Source: JBBQSF01 sp038214085
GTDB taxonomy: Bacteria; Bacteroidota; Bacteroidia; Bacteroidales; CG2-30-32-10
Direction of reading: 5' to 3'
DNA length: 23,898 nucleotides
Assembly (NCBI GenBank): GCA_038214085.1
Contig: JBBQSF010000036.1
Coordinates: 1 to 23,898 of the forward strand
This document shows positions 1 through 8,172 of this stretch, piece after piece. The notes below the pieces were generated by a model. That model had not been told where the DNA came from. It did no database searches and saw only the letters and a list, made by a program, of their open reading frames with translations. Each line of letters starts with the position of its first letter. Position 1 is the first letter of the stretch. The position numbers and the translations under genes are program-made.

Positions 1-1
1 T

Positions 2-2092
2 TTTTTAAGAATTTTTCTTTTATTATCAGTTATATGGAGTTTTTCTCCAGAAATTTATGCTCAAAAAAACCATTCGCTTTACCGCACATTCGACGAAAAT
101 GTTAAAACAGGAAACATCAGCATTGAAAAGGCGATAAGTTATTATAACCTTTTTAAAGAATCTCAGAACACAAAAGCAAAAGCATTTACTGCAAAAATAT
201 TGGCGCAATGCTATCTTAACGAAGGAGAAAATGATTCCGCATCAAAATATCTTCTTCAAACTTTTGAATTTTACAAAGCAGCTCCTGATAAGAATGGATT
301 TTTATATGCAAAATTTACTGAAGCAGGATTATATGAAGCCCAAGGAAATAGGAATAAAGCACTTGATATTTTCCACAGCATTGAAAATTCGTTAAGTGAT
401 TCTGTTGAGAATTACCTTCAGGTTAAGGTGTACCAAAACATTGGAAATACCCTGGCTTTTCTGGGAAAATTAGACTCTGTAAAAATCTATTTTCAAAAAT
501 CACTAACCACAGCTTCATTGGCAAAGGACACACTTCTTACCGCTTCATCGCTTAGGAGTTTAAGTTTTTATTATCTGAAAATATCCGATTACGGCAGTGC
601 AATAAAGTACATGAAATATTCGCTGCAGCTCGAAAAAGCTTATGGTAAAAGCCCGACACTGGGGAAGACATTGCTAAATCTGGGGGTAATTTATTCCGAA
701 TGGGGTAAAACTTCCGATGCAATTCGCTATCTGAAAGAATCGATCAGTATTCTTCAAAGCAAAAGCGATAAAATCACTTATTCCTGGGCTTTATATAATC
801 TTGGTTCTGCCTATTATGATCAGAACAAACTTGATTCAGCCTTTTTATACAATTCAATTGCAAAAGAACACTTTGAAAAATACAAAGACGAGGATGGGAT
901 TGCTGCTACAAATTTTATGGAAGGAGAAATTTTATACGGGAGGAAAAAGTACAATGAAGCCCTCGCCAAATATAAAATAGCAGAAAATATTTTCAGCCAA
1001 GAAGAAGCTCTGGATAAGCTTACAACAATATATAACCGTATTGGCAGCACCTATTTGGATGCGAAGGAATACACCCTGGCAGAAAAATACTTTATTTTGG
1101 GTTATAAACTCAGCACCGAACTCGATTACAAACACCTGATTAAAGAAAATGTTTCTGGCCTAGCGCTTGTATATGAGTATATGGGAAATTATAAGGATGC
1201 CTATAAATTTCTTAAAAAAGAAAAACTGCTTCACGATTCCATTTTCTCACAAAAATCCGATAGCATTGCCTCCGAACTCAATGTGCGTTTTGGTACCGAG
1301 CGAAAACAACTTCGTATTCAGGTATTAGGGCAAGAGAATACAATAAAATCAGAAAAGCTAAAAAGAAATACTATTTTATTTTTTGTTCTAATCGTTGCTT
1401 TCCTATTTATTGTAGGTTTTGGTCTGCTGCTTTTTCGGCAAAGCAAGCTTAAATCTTCTTTAAAAAACCTGCAACTTGATCAAAAATTGTTGAGATCTCA
1501 AATGAATCCTCACTTCATGTTCAATGCGCTGTCAACCATTCAAGGCTATATGCAGGCAAATGATCCGATGAAAGCATCAGTATATCTGGCAGAATTTTCA
1601 AAGCTTATGCGGGCAATTCTCGAAAGTTCTATAAACGACAATATTCCGCTCGACAAAGAAGAAGAAATTATCAACACGTATTTATATCTTCAACGGGTAC
1701 GTTTTAATGAAAAATTTGATTATTCCGTTCAAGTAATTTCAGATGTTGAAAAAGACTGGGTTATGGTTCCACCAATGCTTATACAACCCTTTGTTGAAAA
1801 TGCAGTAGAATATGGAATAAAAAACATTAATTATCAGGGTAAAATTACTGTTACTTATGAATTAAAAAATGCTTACATAAACGTAACAATTCAGGACAAC
1901 GGCCCCGGAATAGGTTCAGAAAGCCAAAAATCAAAAGCGCATCGTTCGCGTGCAACAGAAATAACCAAACAACGTATAGAAATTATTCAGAAAAAATTAA
2001 AAAAAGAAGTAGCATTCGTCATTGAAGATCTCAACAAAAACGAAGAAACCGGTGTTAAAATTTTTATTTCGATACCAATAGAAAATGATTAA
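2..2092 (+). CDS. TPR-containing LytS-type sensor histidine kinase, 5'-truncated by window edge
   Basis: This is an inner-membrane sensor kinase that probably phosphorylates the LytTR regulator encoded 9 bp downstream. The frame is open from base 2 to the TAA at 2090-2092. The first visible residues are hydrophobic and end at an Ala-Gln site (FLRIFLLLSV...IYAQ), which reads as a signal peptide lacking only its first residues. The true start is therefore just left of the window; the TTG at 200 is internal. TPR-like helical repeats fill roughly visible residues 35-400, then a transmembrane helix near 1366-1437, then a His_kinase (LytS) domain with SQMNPHFMFNAL, the His codon at 1511-1513. The ATPase part has the PFVENAVEYGI N-box and a DNGPGIG motif. 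The periplasmic TPR sensor plus LytS kinase layout is common in Bacteroidota. The signal sensed is unknown. Confidence 0.92.
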   Translation, partial: FLRIFLLLSVIWSFSPEIYAQKNHSLYRTFDENVKTGNISIEKAISYYNLFKESQNTKAKAFTAKILAQCYLNEGENDSASKYLLQTFEFYKAAPDKNGFLYAKFTEAGLYEAQGNRNKALDIFHSIENSLSDSVENYLQVKVYQNIGNTLAFLGKLDSVKIYFQKSLTTASLAKDTLLTASSLRSLSFYYLKISDYGSAIKYMKYSLQLEKAYGKSPTLGKTLLNLGVIYSEWGKTSDAIRYLKESISILQSKSDKITYSWALYNLGSAYYDQNKLDSAFLYNSIAKEHFEKYKDEDGIAATNFMEGEILYGRKKYNEALAKYKIAENIFSQEEALDKLTTIYNRIGSTYLDAKEYTLAEKYFILGYKLSTELDYKHLIKENVSGLALVYEYMGNYKDAYKFLKKEKLLHDSIFSQKSDSIASELNVRFGTERKQLRIQVLGQENTIKSEKLKRNTILFFVLIVAFLFIVGFGLLLFRQSKLKSSLKNLQLDQKLLRSQMNPHFMFNALSTIQGYMQANDPMKASVYLAEFSKLMRAILESSINDNIPLDKEEEIINTYLYLQRVRFNEKFDYSVQVISDVEKDWVMVPPMLIQPFVENAVEYGIKNINYQGKITVTYELKNAYINVTIQDNGPGIGSESQKSKAHRSRATEITKQRIEIIQKKLKKEVAFVIEDLNKNEETGVKIFISIPIEND

Positions 2093-2101
2093 TTTTACTT
2101 A

Positions 2102-2854
2102 ATGAAATTAATAATTGTAGAGGACGAAATTACTATCCGCAATATGATAGCTGGATTTGTCAGGGAAATGTTTCCAGAAATTAACATCTGTGGTTTTGCC
2201 GACAGTGTTGCAAGCGGTGAAGCCCTTATAAAAAAAGAACTTCCTGATATTGCCCTGTTTGACATTGAACTTAAAGATGGAAGTTCATTTGAAATACTTG
2301 AAAAAATAAGGCCGGTTAATATGTCGCTCATTTTTATTACAGCCTATGACAATTATGCCGTAGATGCATTCCGCTTTTCAGCCATTGATTATATTCTTAA
2401 ACCTATAAATCCGGTACTGCTTAACGAAGCTATATTTCGTGCAATTGATCAGCAAAAAGCCAGAAGCATAAGACAAAATTTGGATGCTTTGCTCGAGAAC
2501 ATAAAGCAACCTACGCATAAAAAAAGGAAACTTGTGCTGCGGACTTCCGAAAAAATTCATATTCTTGAAATCACCAATATCCTTCGAGCCGAAGCCGATA
2601 ACAATTACACTGGTTTTTTTTTAATTGATGGTTCAAAGATTGTTGTGTCAACCACTATCAAAGAATATGAGACCATTTTGTCTTCTGCAGGATTCCTTCG
2701 CATTCACCAATCCCATTTGGTTAACCTCGAACACATCGTAAATTTTACCAAGCGCGATGGTGGATCTGTAGTGATGACAGATAAAAGCGAAATACCCGTT
2801 TCAACTCGGAAGAAACAGGAATTAATGGATGCTTTGAACCAGCTCGGATTTTAA
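2102..2854 (+). CDS. LytTR-family response regulator
   Basis: This is a cytoplasmic DNA-binding response regulator of 250 residues. The receiver domain covers about residues 1-120, with the acidic pair E7/D8, phosphoacceptor Asp54 (ALFDIEL), Thr80 and Lys100 (ILKP), so it looks fully functional. A linker leads to a LytTR DNA-binding domain at about 145-247 (start near KLVLRTSEKIHIL, then FLRIHQSHLVNLEHI, a typical LytTR signature). It starts with ATG 9 bp after the TPR-kinase stop, so the two form a cognate two-component operon. LytTR domains bind short direct repeats; no target site could be assigned here. The TonB-receptor gene that converges on it could be a target, but nothing in the sequence shows that. 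Confidence 0.93.
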   Translation: MKLIIVEDEITIRNMIAGFVREMFPEINICGFADSVASGEALIKKELPDIALFDIELKDGSSFEILEKIRPVNMSLIFITAYDNYAVDAFRFSAIDYILKPINPVLLNEAIFRAIDQQKARSIRQNLDALLENIKQPTHKKRKLVLRTSEKIHILEITNILRAEADNNYTGFFLIDGSKIVVSTTIKEYETILSSAGFLRIHQSHLVNLEHIVNFTKRDGGSVVMTDKSEIPVSTRKKQELMDALNQLGF

Positions 2855-3005
2855 TTTCTTGTATTCAATTTCTAAACCTGACCTGCCGGAATCAAAATAA
2901 CCATTATCAACCTTTCATTTTGATATCATTTGGAATATAACCGATTTAATGGTTTGACAAATGCCGACAGGGATTCATTGAACGCACTTCCATAAACAAT
3001 AAAAC

Positions 3006-5318
3006 CTAAAATGTAATATTTATTCCAATGCTTGGCATAATTGGCAGTTGATCCACACGTTCCTGGGTAATACGGTCGACATAAAAAATATTTTTTCTGC
3101 TGTAAACATTGGTAATACTAGCAATTGCCTCGAGGGTTGAATTTTTTCCAAGTTCTATTTTTCGTTTTATTGTAACATCCAGGCGGTGATAAGTAGGCAA
3201 TTTACCTTTATTGGGCGCATCGTATAAAATGCTCAGATTTCCGTTAGCAGTTGTGTAATCAGTATTGATGCCATCGGTAAAGGGAATAGATTCGTAATAT
3301 CCCTGATTCAGAGTAAAAGGGAAGCCTGAACCAAAGTTCCAACGGACATCAGCCGTCCAAGCAAAAGTTTCACCAAAAGTATATGAGCTTACTATGTTGA
3401 TATTATGCCTGCGGTCATAGTGAGGAACATAGTTCACCAGTCCATCGTATCTATGAATAAAGCCATAAGAGTAAACAGCCCATATATACAAACGGTTGTA
3501 ATCATATTTAAGCGAAAGATCAAAACCTTCAGCATCTCCATTTTCCACAATAAAATCTTTTTTCAGATAATCGGGTTTGTCATAATTTTCAGGAGTATCG
3601 TCAAAAATTTTATTCCTGTTGATATTGGTAAGTTGCGGAAAATATTTATAATAACCTTCAATATTCATGGTAATATGTTTAAAAATATCATATTCCATCC
3701 CAACAATTAAATGTCTGGACCTCTGCAATTTGTTTGTAATTTGCTTGCCATCAAATTGCTCCTGCAAATTATCAGGACTGGTAAGGAATCCATAAAACAA
3801 GTTCACAACATCTCTGTCGGAATTGGCACTAATAAGGTTCTGAGTATACAAACCAGCGGCAAGTTTAAAACGCATAACTTTGGTTGCATTATATTTCATG
3901 GCAAAGCGCGGTTCGGGAGACATTGTGGAAGGAGAAGAATAATAATGCAATCTGAAGCTAGGTTCAATAAGTAATTTTTTTAATACAATTTTATCTTTAA
4001 AAAAAACAGCAACTTCAGTCGTATTTTCCTGTTCTTGAATTTTTCGATTCACCGAATTATAATAATTAAAATCTGTTTTATATCCCTGCATTTCAATACC
4101 CCACTTTGCCTCATTTTTTCCAAGGTAATAAGTAAAATTCAAGCCCATGTTAAAACCGTTGATCTGGCTTGTACGTGGATCTCTGTTTTCTTCCTCGAGA
4201 GAAATTTTATAGTTGGAAATTGCGAGAATCCCCTGAATTAAAACAGATGAATTTCCCGGAACCAGCACAAAATTTGTTCCTCCGCCCTGCGACACCCAAT
4301 TAAAATCAGAAATAGCTTTGTATTTAACTTTATCATCGAACCGAAACCCAAAAACATTGATTTTATTTCCATTGTCGCCATTAATAGATATTTTCGCATA
4401 AAGATCAGTAAAATTGAAAGGCAGCCCTGCAGTATCAATATATTTGTAAAACATTTTTGAACTTTGTTCCAGATATGAATTTTTAGCTGAAAATATGAAC
4501 GAAGTGCTACCCCCATTTGATTCGGTTTCTTTTGCCAAAGGACCTTCAATTAAAAGTTTAGAACCAAAAGGGCTGGCTGAGACTTTACCCGCAAGTCTTT
4601 TTTTGTTGCCGTCTTTGGTAGAAATATCCATAACTGACGAAATTCGACCGCCGTATTCAGCGCCAAAGCCACCGGTATAAACATCGGCATTTCTCAGAAT
4701 ATCCGTATCAAAAACCGAAAACAGCCCAATAGAATGGAATGGATTATAAATCACCATTCCATCAAGAAGTACCTTGTTCTGAATGGGTGAACCTCCACGA
4801 ATATATAACTGTCCACCTTGATCGCCGGTAAAAATAACACCAGGAAGTACTTGCAGATACTGAGCCAGATCTGGCTGGCCCCCAACGGATGGAATCTGGG
4901 AAATTTGTTTGGGTGTTATTTTTGCTACCGATATTTTGGTTTCAATTTTATTTTCTTCTTTTTCTGCAGAAACATTAAGCATTTTGAGATTGACAGACGA
5001 TTTATTCAATTTTAGATTTCGTGAAATAATTTCAGCATTGCTTACAGAAATATTTTCTTTAATGGTATCAAAGCCCAGATAGGTTATTATTAAAGTATAA
5101 TCTCCGGCAGGTATTTTAGAAATAACGTAATACCCGTTTACGTCAGAAACTGCTCCAAAAGTGGTCCCAAGCAGATATACGCTAGTAAAAATAACCGGTT
5201 CACCGGTTTCGTTTTCAGTAATAAATCCTTTAATACTTGCCGTTTGGGCACTAGAATAGTTAGCTGTAAAAATAAATGCAATAAATACCAGCAGTATTGT
5301 TATTATTCGGTTCTTCAT
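3006..5318 (-). CDS. TonB-dependent outer-membrane receptor
   Basis: This 770-residue protein has a clear signal peptide (first 25 residues, cut at SSAQ), a carboxypeptidase-regulatory-like beta-sandwich (about 26-105, with the GAVSDVNGYY turn), a plug domain (about 125-240, with LQVLPGV, QLYIRGG and LLDGMVIYNPFH) and a 22-strand-type beta barrel ending in a C-terminal Phe (INITF). The fold predicts energy-dependent uptake across the outer membrane, driven by TonB-ExbB-ExbD. No SusD partner gene is adjacent, so it is not a classical polysaccharide-utilisation pair and the substrate cannot be named. It lies convergent with the LytTR regulator and 73 bp downstream of the EVE gene on the same strand. 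The ATG start is supported by the signal peptide beginning directly at MKNR. Confidence 0.93.
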   Translation of the reverse strand: MKNRIITILLVFIAFIFTANYSSAQTASIKGFITENETGEPVIFTSVYLLGTTFGAVSDVNGYYVISKIPAGDYTLIITYLGFDTIKENISVSNAEIISRNLKLNKSSVNLKMLNVSAEKEENKIETKISVAKITPKQISQIPSVGGQPDLAQYLQVLPGVIFTGDQGGQLYIRGGSPIQNKVLLDGMVIYNPFHSIGLFSVFDTDILRNADVYTGGFGAEYGGRISSVMDISTKDGNKKRLAGKVSASPFGSKLLIEGPLAKETESNGGSTSFIFSAKNSYLEQSSKMFYKYIDTAGLPFNFTDLYAKISINGDNGNKINVFGFRFDDKVKYKAISDFNWVSQGGGTNFVLVPGNSSVLIQGILAISNYKISLEEENRDPRTSQINGFNMGLNFTYYLGKNEAKWGIEMQGYKTDFNYYNSVNRKIQEQENTTEVAVFFKDKIVLKKLLIEPSFRLHYYSSPSTMSPEPRFAMKYNATKVMRFKLAAGLYTQNLISANSDRDVVNLFYGFLTSPDNLQEQFDGKQITNKLQRSRHLIVGMEYDIFKHITMNIEGYYKYFPQLTNINRNKIFDDTPENYDKPDYLKKDFIVENGDAEGFDLSLKYDYNRLYIWAVYSYGFIHRYDGLVNYVPHYDRRHNINIVSSYTFGETFAWTADVRWNFGSGFPFTLNQGYYESIPFTDGINTDYTTANGNLSILYDAPNKGKLPTYHRLDVTIKRKIELGKNSTLEAIASITNVYSRKNIFYVDRITQERVDQLPIMPSIGINITF

Positions 5319-5391
5319 TTCTTGTTTCTCTATCAGGTTGGATAATGCGATAAAAGTAATTAATATTTCATTTAATAATAAAACATTCTAA

Positions 5392-5796
5392 TTATTTACT
5401 CATTTTAAGTATGATTTTGAATTCTTCGGGTGCTATTGGCATAACCGACAAACGGGCTTGTTTAATCAAAGCGACATTTTGCAGTAAAGGTTCGGATTTA
5501 ATCTTTAAAAGAGACACCGGAACTTTGAATGCTTCCAGAGGTTCGATATCTACCGCAACCCATTGCGTTCCAGCAGCAGTTGGGTCGGGGTAATACTCAG
5601 TAATTACTTTGGCAATACCAACAACTTCAAGTCCTTCAATGCTATGGTAAAAAAGTATCTTATCGTTTTTTTTCATGAGTTTCAGGTTATTTCTTGCCTG
5701 AAAATTGCGGACACCATCCCACATTGTCCTTCCATCTTTTTGAAATTTTTCCCAGTGATAAGTGGAAGGATCTGATTTTATAAGCCAGTAATTCAT
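5392..5796 (-). CDS. EVE domain-containing protein
   Basis: This 134-residue protein is a single EVE domain (PUA-like beta barrel), the family that includes human THYN1. It shows the family landmarks: NYWLIKSDP at the start, WDGVRNFQARNNL at about 25-37, the FYHS strand at about 49-52 and the VDIEPLEAF strand. EVE domains are known or proposed to bind modified bases, including modified cytosines, in nucleic acid; this gives no enzymatic reaction. It is the last gene of the amn-holA-EVE run, starting 2 bp after the holA stop, so it is almost certainly cotranscribed. Length and motifs match stand-alone bacterial EVE proteins. The exact ligand is unknown. Confidence 0.9.
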   Translation of the reverse strand: MNYWLIKSDPSTYHWEKFQKDGRTMWDGVRNFQARNNLKLMKKNDKILFYHSIEGLEVVGIAKVITEYYPDPTAAGTQWVAVDIEPLEAFKVPVSLLKIKSEPLLQNVALIKQARLSVMPIAPEEFKIILKMSK

Positions 5797-5798
5797 GA

Positions 5799-6803
5799 TT
5801 AATGTATGATTTTATAAATCAATTCTTTTAAAAGTTCGCCGTCGGAACCATATGCTGCACTATTATCCACACCCTTTGATTTCAGATCATAAGTGCGGAG
5901 TAAAGAAATTATTTTTTTTGTTTTTGGTTCGGTAAAAACACGAACAGCTGTTGCATAATCATTAAAAAAATAAGGATTTATTCCTAGAACACTACTAATG
6001 TTTGCTTTGGATTTATCCTGAGTATGATGAAAGACAAGTATTTTTGAAAAAAACGAATACATTATAGAAAGTGTTGCCACAAGCGGATTTTCTTTTGGGT
6101 TAGCAGTAAAATAAAGCGCTATCTGATTGGCCTTGAAAACATCTTTTTTTAAAAATGCTTTTTGCAGTTCAAAGACATTAAAATCCTTACTTATTCCTAT
6201 GTTGGCTTCGATATGCCCTGTATTAATAGTAGTTCCTGCCGGAACATTAATAGTAAGTTTTGTGAGTTCACTGTTTATTTTGCTTAGATCAGAACCCAGA
6301 TATTCCGACAGCATAATGGAAGCATCGGGTAATATCATATAGCCTTTTTTACTTAGGCTGGCAACAATCCATGCAGGCAAATCGCTGTCGTATAATTTAA
6401 CTGCTTCAAATAAAATGCCTTTCTTATCAACCAGTTTGGAAAATGCTTTTCTCTTGTCAAGTTTTTTGTATTTGTAGCAGATAACCAGCAGCGTTGACTT
6501 TAGAGGGTTTTCAACATAAGATTGCAGGTCTTCAATATCTTTTATATTCTGCGCCTCCTTAACAATTACAACTTGATAATTGGCCATCATCGGAAAACGT
6601 TTTGCATAACCTATAATTGTAGAAATATCAATATCTCTACCGTAAACTATGGTTTGATTAAATTCCTTTTCTCCCTCCGATAATACATTTTCTGCAATAT
6701 AGTCGCTGATTTCATCAATAAAATATGCCTCTTCACCCATTAAAAAATAAATCGGATGATACACCTGATTCTTGAGGTCGTTAATAATTTGCTCAAATTT
6801 CAT
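5799..6803 (-). CDS. holA: DNA polymerase III delta subunit
   Basis: This is the clamp-loader delta subunit (334 residues), which opens the beta sliding clamp within the DNA polymerase III clamp-loader complex. The N-terminus has the delta-specific YFLMGEEAYFIDEISDYI segment (about 19-36). It then shows the RFPMMANYQVVIVKEAQ segment, LLVICYKYKKLDKRK and, in the middle domain, EYLGSDLSKINSELTKL. These match HolA order and usual length of about 330-345 residues. As expected for delta, there is no functional Walker A ATPase motif. The gene is 5 bp downstream of amn and 2 bp upstream of the EVE gene, so it is in a compact minus-strand operon. An essential housekeeping function is expected. Confidence 0.93.
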   Translation of the reverse strand: MKFEQIINDLKNQVYHPIYFLMGEEAYFIDEISDYIAENVLSEGEKEFNQTIVYGRDIDISTIIGYAKRFPMMANYQVVIVKEAQNIKDIEDLQSYVENPLKSTLLVICYKYKKLDKRKAFSKLVDKKGILFEAVKLYDSDLPAWIVASLSKKGYMILPDASIMLSEYLGSDLSKINSELTKLTINVPAGTTINTGHIEANIGISKDFNVFELQKAFLKKDVFKANQIALYFTANPKENPLVATLSIMYSFFSKILVFHHTQDKSKANISSVLGINPYFFNDYATAVRVFTEPKTKKIISLLRTYDLKSKGVDNSAAYGSDGELLKELIYKIIH

Positions 6804-6808
6804 TCGCC

Positions 6809-7609
6809 CTATAGTTCTTTGTCTGTTTCTTCCTTATAATCAAAATAAAGGTGCTTCACCGTTAATCCGTTATTGATAAGCTGGTTCAATGATGCAATTC
6901 CGATACTTAGATGCTCATGTGTAAACGCTTCTGACACCTTTTTATCACTTTCTTCCGTTTTCACGCCGGAAGAAATCATTGGCTGATCACTTACAAGTAA
7001 CAATGCCCCGGTAGGAATATGGTTTGCAAAACCAACACTAAAAATGGTTGCTGTTTCCATATCAATTGCCATTGCACGGATATCTCTAAGATAATCTTTA
7101 AACTTTTCATCATGTTCCCAAACCCTTCTGTTTGTAGTGTAAACAGTACCGGTCCAATAATCGCGGTTATAATCACGAATAGTAGTTGAAATAGCTTTTT
7201 GAAGATTAAACGAAGGCAGTGCAGGAACTTCCGGTGGAAAATAGTCGTTTGAAGTACCATCACCACGAATTGCAGCAATAGGAAGAATCAGATCTCCCAA
7301 TTGGTTTTTCTTTTTTAATCCACCACATTTCCCCAAAAAAAGGCAAGCCTGAGGTTCAATACCACCTAATAAATCCATGATAGTTGCAGCATTTGCACTT
7401 CCCATTCCAAAATTTACGATTGTTATATCATCTTTTGTTGCGCTGGGCATGGCTCTATCCTGCCCCAAAATAGGCACATTGAACTGATCGGCAAACATCC
7501 GCACATAACGGTTAAAATTAGTAAGCAGAATATATTTCCCAAAATTTGATAGTTCAGTTCCTGTATATCGCGGAAGCCAGTTTTCAACTATTTCTTGTTT
7601 TGTTTTCAT
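6809..7609 (-). CDS. amn: AMP nucleosidase (short form)
   Basis: The protein (266 residues) belongs to the nucleoside phosphorylase fold and resembles the short AMP nucleosidase of Bacteroidota, which hydrolyses AMP to adenine and ribose 5-phosphate in the cytoplasm. Visible signatures are NFGMGSANAATIMDLL (phosphate/ribose site region), CLFLGKCGGLKKKNQLGD, RGDGTSNDYFPPEVPALPS, and MAIDMETATIFSVGF, which contains the ribose-contacting Met-Glu. The Asp in LLVSDQP is at the position of the base-contacting acidic residue. It lacks the extra N-terminal domain of the long proteobacterial enzyme. It is the first gene of the amn-holA-EVE run. A TAACTTTG box 20-27 bases upstream of the ATG is a candidate promoter. 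Other purine phosphorylase family functions cannot be fully excluded. Confidence 0.88.
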   Translation of the reverse strand: MKTKQEIVENWLPRYTGTELSNFGKYILLTNFNRYVRMFADQFNVPILGQDRAMPSATKDDITIVNFGMGSANAATIMDLLGGIEPQACLFLGKCGGLKKKNQLGDLILPIAAIRGDGTSNDYFPPEVPALPSFNLQKAISTTIRDYNRDYWTGTVYTTNRRVWEHDEKFKDYLRDIRAMAIDMETATIFSVGFANHIPTGALLLVSDQPMISSGVKTEESDKKVSEAFTHEHLSIGIASLNQLINNGLTVKHLYFDYKEETDKEL

Positions 7610-7628
7610 TATTTTGAAAATTAAAGTA

Positions 7629-7636
7629 CAAAGTTA
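7629..7636 (-). promoter_or_regulatory. Candidate -7 box for the amn-holA-EVE operon
   Basis: TAACTTTG on the minus strand fits the Bacteroidetes -7 consensus TAnnTTTG and would give a leader of only about 12-15 bases before the amn ATG. No good TTTG is seen at the usual spacing upstream, so support is partial. Confidence 0.35.
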
Positions 7637-7669
7637 GAAGTTTTGTGCTAATATCATTATTTTTGTTGA

Positions 7670-8128
7670 ATGTTAGTCCCATTAAATATCCCGGAGAACT
7701 CGTTTATTTTTCGCAATAATAAAGGAAAAGAGCAGATCTTCGACCGATTCAGAAAAAAATATATAAACCTCACTCCAGAAGAATGGGTTCGGCAAAATTT
7801 TTTATGCTGGCTTTGTGATACAAAAAAATTTCCTGCCTCACTTATGGCAGTTGAAAAATCAATTGAGGTGAACCATTTGAAAAGAAGATACGATGCAGTG
7901 ATATACGATAAAAGCCACAATCCCGTGATGCTGATTGAATTTAAATCGCCCAATATAAAAATAATGCAGGCAGCTTTTGAACAAGCAGCCAGATATAATC
8001 TTAAACTAAAAGTACCGTATCTGATAGTAAGTAACGGTATGAATCACTTCTGCTGTTGTATTAATTTTGAAAACGGGGAAATCTCTTTTCTAAAAGAAAT
8101 ACCCGAATTTAGTACCCTTAAATTTTGA
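7670..8128 (+). CDS. Stand-alone HsdR N-terminal-type (HSDR_N_2) nuclease-like protein
   Basis: This 152-residue protein resembles the N-terminal nuclease domain of type I restriction R subunits (HSDR_N_2 family, PD-(D/E)XK fold). It shows the domain's hallmarks: TPEEWVRQNFLCWL, then Asp75 in RRYDAVIYD and Glu90-x-Lys92 in MLIEFKSP, with a downstream helix carrying QAARYN. These fit a D-Xn-ExK active site. No helicase domain and no HsdM or HsdS gene lies nearby, so it is not a complete restriction system. In my recollection small proteins of this kind sit next to holA in many Bacteroidota, which suggests a conserved housekeeping role in DNA metabolism. It is divergent from amn. The ATG at 7670 follows a TATTTTTG by only 4 bases, so the transcript could be nearly leaderless. 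Confidence 0.8.
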   Translation: MLVPLNIPENSFIFRNNKGKEQIFDRFRKKYINLTPEEWVRQNFLCWLCDTKKFPASLMAVEKSIEVNHLKRRYDAVIYDKSHNPVMLIEFKSPNIKIMQAAFEQAARYNLKLKVPYLIVSNGMNHFCCCINFENGEISFLKEIPEFSTLKF

Positions 8129-8154
8129 GTCATTTTATAAATTGCTTATCTTTG
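8124..8154 (+). promoter_or_regulatory. Bacteroidetes-type promoter for the subtilase gene
   Basis: TTTG at 8124-8127 and TATCTTTG at 8147-8154 are separated by exactly 19 bases, matching the Bacteroidetes -33/-7 promoter. The -33 element overlaps the stop codon of the preceding gene (TGA at 8126-8128). Transcription would begin near 8160, about a dozen bases before the ATG at 8173. Confidence 0.8.
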
Positions 8155-8172
8155 AAAAATAAATTTTGCGTT

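Noticed and set aside
2891..2924. ATCAAAAT (2891-2898) and ATTTTGAT (2917-2924) form an 8-bp inverted repeat between the LytTR gene and the TonB-receptor gene.
   Set aside because: It is AT-only apart from one pair, has an 18-base loop and no T tract, so it may be chance in AT-rich sequence and is a weak terminator candidate.
7658..7665. TATTTTTG just before the ATG of the HsdR-N-type gene as a -7 promoter box.
   Set aside because: It leaves almost no leader and no TTTG is found at the right distance upstream, so it is not called as a separate feature.
7670..8128. A complete restriction-modification system.
   Set aside because: Only the HsdR-N-type domain is present; no helicase, methyltransferase or specificity gene is nearby.
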